A DNA stretch of 64,000 nt, taken from the NCBI GenBank assembly GCA_017410265.1, contig JAFQRC010000003.1:186001-250000 (forward strand), written 5' to 3'. This document shows, piece by piece, positions 18,669 to 26,220 of the stretch. Origin of the DNA: Ruminococcus sp. (GTDB lineage: Bacteria > Bacillota > Clostridia > Oscillospirales > Acutalibacteraceae). Within the stretch, counting starts at the first letter, position 1. Each line of letters begins with the position of its first letter. A program made the position numbers and the translations under genes. The notes below the pieces were generated by a model. The model saw only the letters and a program-made list of their open reading frames with translations. It was not told the origin of the DNA and did no database searches.

Positions 18669-19856
18669 ATGAGAAAAATCTATGCAGACAACGCTGCCAC
18701 AACAGCTCTCTCCCCTAAAGTGCTCGAGAAAATGATGCCGTATCTCACCACTGTTTATGGCAACCCGAGCAGTCTTTATGAAATCGGAGCAGAAGCTAAA
18801 AAGGCAGTAGAAAACGCACGAGCTAAAATCGCTTCCCTCATCGGTGCGAAATCTCCTAACGAGATTTACTTCACTTCAGGTGGAAGTGAAGCTGACAACT
18901 GGGCTATCAAAGGTATGTGCCGTGCTTTAAAACAAAAAGGCAAAAATCACATCATAACTTCAAAATTTGAGCACCACGCAGTGCTCCACACCTGCAAAGC
19001 TTTAGAAAAAGAGGGTTTTGAGGTAACATATCTCGATGTTTACGAAAACGGTATCGTCAAGGTCGAAGATGTTAAAAACGCAATCAAAGACACCACCGCT
19101 TTAGTTACTATTATGTACGCTAACAACGAAATCGGCACTATTCAGCCTATTTCACAAATCGGTGCTATCTGTCGTGAAAATAGGGTTATTTTCCACACTG
19201 ACGCTGTTCAGGCGATGGGAAATGTCCATATAAATGTTGAAGAGCAGAATATTGATATGCTCAGTCTTACAGGCCACAAATTCCACGGTCCTAAAGGCTG
19301 TGGTGCGTTGTATATAAGACGCGGAGTAAGACCCGATGTACTCATCGACGGTGGTGCTCAGGAACGCACCCGCAGAGCGGGCACTGAAAATGTCGCAGGA
19401 ATCGTAGGCTTAGCCGAAGCGCTTGAGCTAGCTATCTCCACAATGGAAGAGCGCAACGCCCGCCTTACTAAAATGCGCGACAGACTTATTGACGGTCTTC
19501 TAAAAATCGAGCGTTCCAGAGTAAATGGCGACAGAACAAACCGACTCCCAGGCAACATCAATATGTGCTTTGAAGGTATTGAGGGCGAAAGCTTGCTGCT
19601 CAGACTCGATATGGCAGGCATCAGCGCAAGCTCAGGCTCAGCTTGCACCTCAGGTGATCTCGACCCGAGCCATGTACTCTTATCTATCGGCTTGCCTCAT
19701 GAAATTGCTCACGGAAGCATGAGACTATCTTTCTCTGACGACAACACCGAGGAAGATGTAGACTATATTTTAGAGAAAGTTCCCGTTATTGTTGACTATC
19801 TCAGACAGATGTCACCGCTGTGGGAAAAAATCAAGGAAGAAGAAAGGAACTCATAA
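18669..19856 (+). CDS. nifS: Cysteine desulfurase (NifS/IscS type)
   Basis: 395 residues. PLP enzyme that takes sulfur from cysteine for Fe-S cluster assembly. The PLP lysine is Lys204 in [10 protein letters not shown], and the conserved His pair is in FEHHAVLH. The catalytic Cys326 lies in [17 protein letters not shown], matching class I NifS/IscS. The start at 18669 is chosen because the protein then begins [12 protein letters not shown], the canonical N-terminus; an upstream in-frame ATG at 18609 lies inside rnhA. It is followed 2 nt later by nifU. Confidence 0.97.
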   Translation: MRKIYADNAATTALSPKVLEKMMPYLTTVYGNPSSLYEIGAEAKKAVENARAKIASLIGAKSPNEIYFTSGGSEADNWAIKGMCRALKQKGKNHIITSKFEHHAVLHTCKALEKEGFEVTYLDVYENGIVKVEDVKNAIKDTTALVTIMYANNEIGTIQPISQIGAICRENRVIFHTDAVQAMGNVHINVEEQNIDMLSLTGHKFHGPKGCGALYIRRGVRPDVLIDGGAQERTRRAGTENVAGIVGLAEALELAISTMEERNARLTKMRDRLIDGLLKIERSRVNGDRTNRLPGNINMCFEGIEGESLLLRLDMAGISASSGSACTSGDLDPSHVLLSIGLPHEIAHGSMRLSFSDDNTEEDVDYILEKVPVIVDYLRQMSPLWEKIKEEERNS

Positions 19857-19858
19857 TT

Positions 19859-20302
19859 ATGGCATATTCAGAAAAAGTTATGGATCACTTCGCTAACCCT
19901 AGAAATGTCGGCGAAATCAAAGACGCTTCAGGTATCGGCGAGGTCGGCAACTCCAAATGCGGAGATATTATGAAAATGTACATCAAGGTCGAGGGTAATG
20001 TTATCACTGAATGTAAGTTCAAGACCTTCGGTTGTGGTGCAGCAATTGCTACAAGCTCTATGGCTACAGAGCTCATCAAAGGCAAGACAATCGACGAAGC
20101 ACTTAAGCTTACAAACAAAGCAGTAATGGAGGCTCTTGACGGTTTGCCACCAGTAAAGGTACACTGTTCAGTGCTAGCAGAACAGGCTATCAAGGCTGCG
20201 CTTTCTGACTACTACACCCGTCAGGGTATCGACCCTGAACCGATTGTAGGCAAGATTGAGGAATGTGACCACGACCACGGCTGTAGCTGTGGCGAATGCT
20301 AA
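19859..20302 (+). CDS. nifU: Fe-S cluster scaffold NifU/IscU
   Basis: 147 residues. Scaffold on which NifS sulfur and iron form a cluster before transfer to apoproteins. The N-terminus MAYSEKVMDHFANPRNVGEI is diagnostic. Three ligand cysteines are visible (SKCGDIM, FGCGAAIATSS, KVHCSVLA). The C-terminus carries an additional His/Cys-rich tail (DHDHGCSCGEC), a possible metal site found in some Firmicute members. The start ATG at 19859 follows AAGGAA. No regulator such as IscR is adjacent. Confidence 0.97.
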   Translation: MAYSEKVMDHFANPRNVGEIKDASGIGEVGNSKCGDIMKMYIKVEGNVITECKFKTFGCGAAIATSSMATELIKGKTIDEALKLTNKAVMEALDGLPPVKVHCSVLAEQAIKAALSDYYTRQGIDPEPIVGKIEECDHDHGCSCGEC

Positions 20303-20321
20303 ACTAAATAAATAACAAGAA

Positions 20322-20353
20322 AAGCCGACGGATACGCTTAGTCCCGTCGGCTT
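20322..20353 (+). terminator. Terminator of the rnhA-nifS-nifU operon
   Basis: 10-bp perfect stem (20322-20331 with 20344-20353) followed by a T-rich run to 20360. Confidence 0.9.
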
Positions 20354-20377
20354 ATTTTTTGCTGTTTTTGTGCAAAA

Positions 20378-20402
20378 TCACCCCGCAAAAACTGCGGGGT
20401 GA
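20378..20402 (-). terminator. Terminator of sstT
   Basis: 10-bp perfect GC-rich stem (20378-20387 with 20393-20402), followed on the minus strand by UUUUG, 22 nt past the sstT stop. Confidence 0.8.
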
Positions 20403-20424
20403 AAGCTCTATATACTTATTAATA

Positions 20425-21666
20425 TTAATCAGCGAGCTTGAAGTCAACCTTCTTGCCCTGCTTCTGCCATTCTCTGAATTCAGCAGTAGCGCAGAAGATA
20501 ACGTCACCTGATGAGTTGATAGCAGTTTCCAGAGAATCCTGTACAACACCGATGATGAAACCAACAGCAACAACCTGCATAGCGATATCCTGAGGAACAT
20601 TAAGCAATGAACATGCCATAGGAATGAGAAGCAGCGAACCACCTGCTACGCCTGAAGCACCGCAAGCACCGAGTGTAGCTACTAAGCTAAGCAGTAACGC
20701 AATAACAGGATTAACCTCTATTCCCATAGTAAACGCAGCAGCTAAAGACATAACTGTGATTGTGATAGCAGCACCGTCCATATTGATAGTAGCACCGAGC
20801 GGAATGGCTACAGAATAGTATTCCTTATCAAGGCCCAATCTCTCACAAAGACGCATATTAACAGGTATGTTAGCGGCTGAGCTACGTGTAAAGAAAGCTG
20901 TAACGCCTGATTCCTTGAAGCACTTGAATACAAGCGGATACGGATTCTTCTTCAGAGTGATAGCAACAACAATCGGGTCAACGATGAATGCAACAGCGAG
21001 CATACAGCCAACTAAGACTAGGAGGAGCTTGCCGTAATCAACAAAGATAGCAGCACCGTACTCGCTGATAGAGCCGTAAACAAGACCCATAATACCGAAA
21101 GGTGCAATCTGGATAATCCAGCCTACTACCTTTGAAACACCGTTAGAAATGTCGTTTAATATAGCCTTTGTCTTATCCCCTGCTACGATTCTAAGTGCTA
21201 AACCTAAGAAGATAGCCCAAGTAAGAATACCGACATAATTTGTGTTGATGATAGCAGAAATCGGATTTTCAACCATATTTGTAAGTAGTGTTCCGAACAC
21301 TTCGGAGAGTCCTTCAGGAGCCGTCTGTTCAACAGCGTCTAGTCCGCTCAGCGGGATAGTCACAGGGAACAAATAGCTAGCGCCAACTGCTACAACAGCA
21401 GCAAGGAAGGTACTGAGCATATAAAGGAAAATAACTGTCTTGAATCTGCTGCCTAGCCCCTTGCCCGCACTGGAAAGCGAAGCAATAACAAGAACAAATA
21501 CAAGTATAGGGGCAATAGCTTTGAGTGCGCCGACAAAGATATCACCGAATACAGTAACAAATGCAGCCTGTGGCACCCAGAGTCCGAGCACTACGCCTAT
21601 AACAAGACCGATAGCAATACGCAGAATCAACGGTGAGTTAGTGTAAAAACCGAAAATTTTCTTCAT
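20425..21666 (-). CDS. sstT: Serine/threonine:sodium symporter SstT (DAACS family)
   Basis: 413 residues. Sodium-coupled importer of Ser/Thr in the dicarboxylate/amino-acid:cation symporter family. The re-entrant hairpin serine motif (TRSSAANIPVNM) and the NMDG motif that binds sodium (ATINMDGAAITI) are clear. The second hairpin GACGASGVAGGSLLLIP is also present, and about eight hydrophobic segments fit the fold. The start at 21666 is preferred to the upstream ATG at 21678 because GGAG then sits 6 nt upstream; the longer form has no ribosome site. It has its own promoter (21736-21764). Confidence 0.93.
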   Translation of the reverse strand: MKKIFGFYTNSPLILRIAIGLVIGVVLGLWVPQAAFVTVFGDIFVGALKAIAPILVFVLVIASLSSAGKGLGSRFKTVIFLYMLSTFLAAVVAVGASYLFPVTIPLSGLDAVEQTAPEGLSEVFGTLLTNMVENPISAIINTNYVGILTWAIFLGLALRIVAGDKTKAILNDISNGVSKVVGWIIQIAPFGIMGLVYGSISEYGAAIFVDYGKLLLVLVGCMLAVAFIVDPIVVAITLKKNPYPLVFKCFKESGVTAFFTRSSAANIPVNMRLCERLGLDKEYYSVAIPLGATINMDGAAITITVMSLAAAFTMGIEVNPVIALLLSLVATLGACGASGVAGGSLLLIPMACSLLNVPQDIAMQVVAVGFIIGVVQDSLETAINSSGDVIFCATAEFREWQKQGKKVDFKLAD

Positions 21667-21735
21667 AGATTTCTCCATTCCGCGTAAAAAAACGAGTGTC
21701 TACCCTCCGCTTTTCACGCTAATATTTACCCGTTA

Positions 21736-21764
21736 ATTTTACTATATTGTACTATTTTTTGCAA
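21736..21764 (-). promoter_or_regulatory. Promoter of sstT
   Basis: Minus strand TTGCAA (21759-21764), 17-nt spacer, TAAAAT (21736-21741). Confidence 0.55.
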
Positions 21765-21831
21765 GCTTAAACGTAAATTTTGTTAAATTTATAAAGAAAA
21801 TACTGTTTTTACATATTTTTTCAAAAAGCTA

Positions 21832-21881
21832 TTGACTTTTAAATCCGCCAACTGTATTATTGTACTAGTGAAGTAATACAG
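21832..21881 (+). promoter_or_regulatory. Promoter and operator of the YtrA-type ABC operon
   Basis: TTGACT (21832-21837), 17-nt spacer, TATTAT (21855-21860). An 8-bp inverted repeat, CTGTATTA (21852-21859) with TAATACAG (21874-21881), overlaps the -10 box and the start site. YtrA-type regulators usually repress their own operon, so this is the likely binding site. Confidence 0.7.
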
Positions 21882-21914
21882 CTGCTTTTCACAAAATTTT
21901 TCGGAGGTGATTGA

Positions 21915-22277
21915 ATGAAGTGGACTTTGGACAAAGCAAAGCCATTGTGTCCACAGATTTGCGAGCAGGTTTGTCTGAGCATTGCATTAGGAGAATTCAA
22001 ACCGGGCGAGAAAATGTTTTCTGTGCGAGAAACCGCTCTCAACGCCGGTGTTAATCCAAATACTGTTCAGAAAGCTTTTGAACAGCTTGAGATTGACGGT
22101 ATCCTCTATTCAGTGCGAGGCTCAGGGTGGTTTGTGTGCGAAGATATATCAAAGGCAAAAGAAACTCTTGATAATCTAGTCGCCGAAAAAACAGAAGCCT
22201 TTTTCTCAGCTTTAAACGCACTATCTATGGACAATGAAGCAATTAAAAAATATGTAAAGGAGTGGGACAATGAGTGA
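21915..22277 (+). CDS. GntR-family (YtrA subfamily) transcriptional regulator
   Basis: 120 residues, the short form without a large ligand domain, as in YtrA. The winged helix-turn-helix occupies about 10-78. Typical lines are ICEQVCLSIALGEFKPGEKM, then SVRETALNAGVNPNTVQKAF. A short C-terminal helix gives dimerisation. It overlaps the ABC ATPase start by 8 nt and leads the operon. An inverted repeat at 21852-21881 is the probable operator. YtrA operons in Firmicutes often respond to wall-active antibiotics; the signal here is unknown. Confidence 0.92.
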   Translation: MKWTLDKAKPLCPQICEQVCLSIALGEFKPGEKMFSVRETALNAGVNPNTVQKAFEQLEIDGILYSVRGSGWFVCEDISKAKETLDNLVAEKTEAFFSALNALSMDNEAIKKYVKEWDNE

Positions 22278-22968
22278 AATACTAAGATGTGAAAATCTCA
22301 CTAAAAAATATCCTAATGTTACCGCGCTGAACTCAATTAACCTGAGCTTAGAAAGCGGAAAAATCATAGGTTTACTTGGCCCTAACGGTTCGGGTAAAAC
22401 AACTCTTATCAAACTTATCAACGGACTGCTGACCCCAACAGAGGGCAGGGTTCTCATCAACGGCAAAGCTCCGGGTGTAGAAACAAAATGCGAGGTTGCG
22501 TATCTTCCTGATAATTCCTACCTCAACTCGTGGATGACAGTAAAGCAGATTGTCGATTACTTTGTTGATTTCTATGCAGATTTCAGAGAAGATGTCGCTT
22601 ACACTATGCTCAACAGACTCGGCATCACCCCTACTACACGCCTCAAGACTCTTTCAAAGGGCAACAAAGAAAAGGTGTGCCTGATTCTCGTTATGAGCAG
22701 AAACGCCAAGCTTTATGTGCTCGACGAGCCGATTGCAGGTGTTGACCCTGCTGCGCGCGACTATGTCATCTCGACTATCATCAACAACTACAACCCTGAG
22801 GCTACTGTCCTCATTTCAACTCACCTGATTTCAGATATTGAGCAGATTTTAGACGAAGCTATTTTTATTCAGAATGGTGATATTCTGCTCCATAAAACTA
22901 TCGACGAAATAAGAGAAGAAAAAGGCAAGAGCGTTGATGAACTTTTCAGGGAGGTATTCAGATGGTAA
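22270..22968 (+). CDS. ABC transporter ATP-binding protein (YtrB-like)
   Basis: 232 residues. Soluble ATPase partner of the membrane protein that follows. Walker A GPNGSGKTTL, signature LSKGNKEKVCLIL (LSGGQ variant) and Walker B LYVLDEPIAGVDPAARD are visible. The asparagine- and lysine-bearing signature is typical of the YtrB/YhcG exporter-type group regulated by YtrA proteins. It overlaps the regulator by 8 nt and the permease by 7 nt, so translation is coupled. Substrate unknown. Confidence 0.92.
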   Translation: MSEILRCENLTKKYPNVTALNSINLSLESGKIIGLLGPNGSGKTTLIKLINGLLTPTEGRVLINGKAPGVETKCEVAYLPDNSYLNSWMTVKQIVDYFVDFYADFREDVAYTMLNRLGITPTTRLKTLSKGNKEKVCLILVMSRNAKLYVLDEPIAGVDPAARDYVISTIINNYNPEATVLISTHLISDIEQILDEAIFIQNGDILLHKTIDEIREEKGKSVDELFREVFRW

Positions 22969-23768
22969 AGAAACTTTTTAAACACGAAATATACGCATAT
23001 CTGCGCACCATTATCCCTATGCACCTGATTTTATTAGGTGTTGGCCTACTCGGCAGAATCGTTCAGTTTTTTGAAAACGACTCAACAACCTACGACATTA
23101 TTTTTTGGTCATCAGTTGTCGTTTTCTGTGTCGGAGCTGTTGTGTGTTTATTACTCACGCTCATTTTCGGCATCAGAAGATTTTATCAAAATTTGTTCAC
23201 AGGTGAGGGTTATCTGACTTTTACTCTTCCTGTCACAGAAACACAGCACATCTGGGTGAAAAACACCGTCGCTGTGCTGAGTCAGATAGCAAGTGTTCTG
23301 ATGATAATAGTAGCATCATGCGTTATCACATTCGGCGAAGTCTGCGTTGAAGCTTTCAAAGCAGGCGGATATCTGCTTAAAATAGCGCACGAAGAATGTG
23401 GCTTCCACTTTTTCTTATACATAGTTGAATTTATTATCATACTTTATCTCGCACTCTCTGTTTCTTTTATGCTTTACTACGCTTGTATCGCAATCGGTCA
23501 GAGAGCTAAGAAAAACCGTGTTGCTGCAGCAATCGGCGTTTATTTCATCTACTATTTCATCACTCAGGTGCTTGGCACTATCGCTATCATCATATTTGAT
23601 AACATCGACTACGAAGTAATCCAAAAAGTCGTGGAATGGATAGAAAAGAATCCGTTTGAGTTCATACATATCGCCGCAGGTATCGCATTTGTACTTTTAT
23701 CAGTTTTTGGTACAATATGCTACGCAATAACAAAGCACTCAGTGAGCAAAAAGCTCAATCTTGAATAA
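22962..23768 (+). CDS. ABC transporter permease-like membrane protein
   Basis: 268 residues with about six hydrophobic segments (roughly 14-32, 45-70, 102-125, 147-172, 190-215 and 236-258). It has no strong sequence signature, but its place directly after the ATPase, overlapping it by 7 nt, makes it the membrane partner. It resembles the ABC-2-like membrane proteins of YtrA operons. The substrate and direction of transport are unknown. The lipoprotein gene follows 15 nt later. Confidence 0.8.
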   Translation: MVKKLFKHEIYAYLRTIIPMHLILLGVGLLGRIVQFFENDSTTYDIIFWSSVVVFCVGAVVCLLLTLIFGIRRFYQNLFTGEGYLTFTLPVTETQHIWVKNTVAVLSQIASVLMIIVASCVITFGEVCVEAFKAGGYLLKIAHEECGFHFFLYIVEFIIILYLALSVSFMLYYACIAIGQRAKKNRVAAAIGVYFIYYFITQVLGTIAIIIFDNIDYEVIQKVVEWIEKNPFEFIHIAAGIAFVLLSVFGTICYAITKHSVSKKLNLE

Positions 23769-23783
23769 GAAAGGGGTATAGAT

Positions 23784-24635
23784 ATGAAAAACAAAAGAAA
23801 GTTCTTAGTGCTTATTCTAGCACTTACTATGATGTGTCTGTGCCTCACAGGTTGTGATGAGCTTGACACAATGAGAGAAAAGCACGCGTTTTTTGTTGAG
23901 GAAGACAACGCTGATGCAATTACATACAACGGGGAGACATACTTAAAAATTGAGAAAACAGGAAATCTCCCTGACCCACTCTACAACAACAACGATTACA
24001 GCTCAGTTTATGTAACTAACCCCGATGTGCCTGTCCTTTTATCACAGTCGCTTGGCAATTGGCTTGATATAAGCGCTGACGGAAACTTCCTGTACGGATA
24101 TATATACACTCCATTCGAAACTGAGTATAGCGGTGTATATGAGAGTTCTGTGGAGAGCTTGTATGTCAAAGATGAATTCTACGATACAGTAAAAGCAAAA
24201 ATCGAAGAGGGCATTGAATATCCTATGTATGGCTACAGCTATTATGTATACGAAGATGAGGATGATTTTGAGGGAACTTCACACTACTATTACCTTAACA
24301 GCGATGAAATCGCCGCTATCAACAAAGTAATAGAAGAAGTAAAACCTACAGACAACGAAGATGTAATCTACGATTACTATTATGTTCTGAACTTCGACAA
24401 GGTAAGTGCGGACAAATTCTTCGGAATGTATTCGTATGAATTATACTACAACAAATACGACGGCTACTATCTCAGTAATTATTCAGAATCCCTTGACACT
24501 CACTCCTACTACAAGGTACCTGAAAGCATGACTGAGATTTTCGATGAAATCTCATCACATTGTAATGGTAACGCATATGGTGACCCTTACATAGAAAATT
24601 ACGCCTATGACGGCGAAGACTACTACGCATTCTAA
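23784..24635 (+). CDS. Lipoprotein of unknown function, last gene of the YtrA-type operon
   Basis: 283 residues. The signal peptide ends in the lipobox LCLTGC (Cys at about 24), so the protein should be lipid-anchored outside the membrane. The mature part is strikingly rich in Tyr, Asp and Asn, with clusters such as DYYYVLNFD and YGYSYYVYEDEDDFE, and looks beta-rich. I do not recognise a family. It starts behind AAAGGGG 15 nt after the permease and ends at a terminator, so it belongs to the same operon. A role as sensor or substrate-handling partner is only inference. Confidence 0.75.
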   Translation: MKNKRKFLVLILALTMMCLCLTGCDELDTMREKHAFFVEEDNADAITYNGETYLKIEKTGNLPDPLYNNNDYSSVYVTNPDVPVLLSQSLGNWLDISADGNFLYGYIYTPFETEYSGVYESSVESLYVKDEFYDTVKAKIEEGIEYPMYGYSYYVYEDEDDFEGTSHYYYLNSDEIAAINKVIEEVKPTDNEDVIYDYYYVLNFDKVSADKFFGMYSYELYYNKYDGYYLSNYSESLDTHSYYKVPESMTEIFDEISSHCNGNAYGDPYIENYAYDGEDYYAF

Positions 24636-24652
24636 AACAGAAACCAAAATAA

Positions 24653-24681
24653 AAAGGCGCTCGCTTTTTGCGGGCGTCTTT
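24653..24681 (+). terminator. Terminator of the YtrA-type operon
   Basis: 12-bp stem with two G-U pairs (24653-24664 with 24670-24681), loop TTTTT, followed by a T-rich stretch. It may also serve the convergent pyruvyl-transferase-like gene. Confidence 0.8.
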
Positions 24682-24697
24682 TGTTATATCTGTTTTT

Positions 24698-25831
24698 TTA
24701 TATTTCAAGTGCATCCTTGAGATACTCAAACGAGTGTTCTCTTAGATTTCTAAGTATCTTTTGGGTTTCTTTTTCAAACGGCTTTGTAAAGTCAGTGGAC
24801 CTTAGTTTACCCTCACTATCTATCCATCGGTGGGATATATCAAACAACTCGCAGATATCAGAAAGGCGCGAATTCACCTCTCCTGCCATAGAAACAGGAA
24901 GCGTAGAAGTAAAGAACGGTATGCCGTAGTTTATAGCAAACGCTGTACCGTGGAACGAGTTAGTCACAACATAAGAAGCGTTTTTGTAGCAGGCTAAAAA
25001 TTCAGCAGGGCCGGCAAAAGCCAAATTCTTTCCCTGATGTAAAATCACCTGTTTTTTCGATGGCTTGATGTTCACTACCTTGAGTCCTGTGCGCTTCTGG
25101 AGTTCATTTGTTATCTTGCACAAAAGCTCGGTTTCAATCATATAGTATGTGAGAATATAGCCGTCTTTTGGGAGTTTCAGGCTTTCACTTGCATACTTAT
25201 CCCAGTCATCTTTAGTAAGCAGAAAGGTAGGGTCAAGCACTGATGTCGCTTCTTTGGCATTTGGATTTTCAGCCTTGATATTCAAAAGAATATCCAAAGC
25301 GGTTTTTTCTCTCACTGAAAGAGAATCAAAATCGCTGAAAAACGGCGCTATCTCCCCTATTCGCTCTTTTGATAACGAGCGTTCGCCGAATGATGATGCA
25401 AAGCTCAGCTTCCTTCTGTGTTCAAACGGCAGAAAATAAGTCATATCATCGCCTGTTATGTTGCGGTTAAAAAGCTGGTCAGAACCTGAGAGAACTGCAT
25501 CGTACTCCCGCGCTAACTCTGCGACCTCGTCGGTAGTAAGGCAAACTTTCTTTGAAACCTCCATCAGGGAGAAAAAGCGTTTGAAGCTTTCTGCTTTTCT
25601 TTTAGCCATACCCGGATAGAGCACGGCGTTTACAACGATAGACAAAATCTCTTTTATTGATTTTGCGTTTCTTAGCTTTCTTACCTTCAGCGTACGCTCA
25701 ATGTACTCAGGACGATAGTCGATTATTTCGGTATCAACGCCAAGTTTTTTGATTCCTTTTTCTGTTGCGAAAGCCTGCAGAGCTGTACCATAATTTGTCG
25801 CTCTGTGAAATGTCAAAATTCCTACTTTCAC
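24698..25831 (-). CDS. Polysaccharide pyruvyl transferase family protein
   Basis: 377 residues resembling PF04230 (polysaccharide pyruvyl transferase, CsaB/WcaK-like), which adds pyruvate ketals to surface sugars; some members do other jobs. The N-terminus KVGILTFHRATNYGTALQAF is diagnostic. The middle part reads AVLSGSDQLFNRN and the C-terminal half has VVTNSFHGTAFAINYGIPF, the family's nucleotide-sugar-like motif. The start is GTG at 25831 behind AGGAGGGG. It is monocistronic with its own promoter (25865-25893) and lies about 3.6 kb from the polysaccharide locus, so it may modify that product. Confidence 0.88.
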   Translation of the reverse strand: MKVGILTFHRATNYGTALQAFATEKGIKKLGVDTEIIDYRPEYIERTLKVRKLRNAKSIKEILSIVVNAVLYPGMAKRKAESFKRFFSLMEVSKKVCLTTDEVAELAREYDAVLSGSDQLFNRNITGDDMTYFLPFEHRRKLSFASSFGERSLSKERIGEIAPFFSDFDSLSVREKTALDILLNIKAENPNAKEATSVLDPTFLLTKDDWDKYASESLKLPKDGYILTYYMIETELLCKITNELQKRTGLKVVNIKPSKKQVILHQGKNLAFAGPAEFLACYKNASYVVTNSFHGTAFAINYGIPFFTSTLPVSMAGEVNSRLSDICELFDISHRWIDSEGKLRSTDFTKPFEKETQKILRNLREHSFEYLKDALEI

Positions 25832-25864
25832 GCGTTTCCCCTCCTGACCTACTGTTGTGTTATT

Positions 25865-25893
25865 ATTGTAAATTAGAATTAAACCACGGTCAA
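25865..25893 (-). promoter_or_regulatory. Promoter of the pyruvyl-transferase-like gene
   Basis: Minus strand TTGACC (25888-25893), 17-nt spacer, TACAAT (25865-25870). Confidence 0.6.
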
Positions 25894-25918
25894 GTTAAAA
25901 AACTGTAACATTAAGAGC

Positions 25919-26120
25919 CGAGGTGCGTAGCCCTCGAGATAACAACATACGAGCTGAACCGACCAAAGAAACCAAGTGGGTGCTTCGCACACGGGTCGTC
26001 GAGGTCGCCGACCCCTACGGTTTTATCCTGTGTTTGTATAACATTTGTAGGGTTTCTACTCCCTCCCGAAAACAGAAAGACGTATATTATGCGGGCGCCC
26101 ACGGTGGAACTCCCCTACAA
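25919..26120. repeat. GC-rich foldback intergenic element, candidate dispersed repeat
   Basis: About 200 nt of GC-rich, non-coding DNA in an AT-rich gap (25832-26220). It is built from hairpin modules: 25919-25923 with 25932-25936, 25993-25998 with 26009-26014, and an outer pair TTGTAGGG (26045-26052) with CCCTACAA (26113-26120). The short open frames across it look random. The CCCCTACGG and GGGCGCC words resemble dispersed repeats I associate with gut Clostridia genomes. Only one copy lies in this window, so repetition is unproven. Confidence 0.5.
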
Positions 26121-26152
26121 TTGAAACATATAGGTTGATAGATAAACAAAAT

Positions 26153-26177
26153 CGGGGAACCCGAAAAGGGTCCCCCG
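26153..26177 (-). terminator. Terminator of the multi-domain secreted protein gene
   Basis: Stem 26153-26162 with 26168-26177 (one mismatch, 5-nt loop), with T-rich sequence on both sides; 43 nt past the stop at 26221. Confidence 0.75.
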
Positions 26178-26220
26178 AAGTTTTTTAAGTTATGTCAGTT
26201 TATTACTGAACTTTCAGCAA

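Noticed and set aside
25911..26138. Short open frames of 63-71 codons in the GC-rich gap
   Set aside because: Both strands are open by composition, with no family resemblance and no ribosome site; treated as a repeat-like element.
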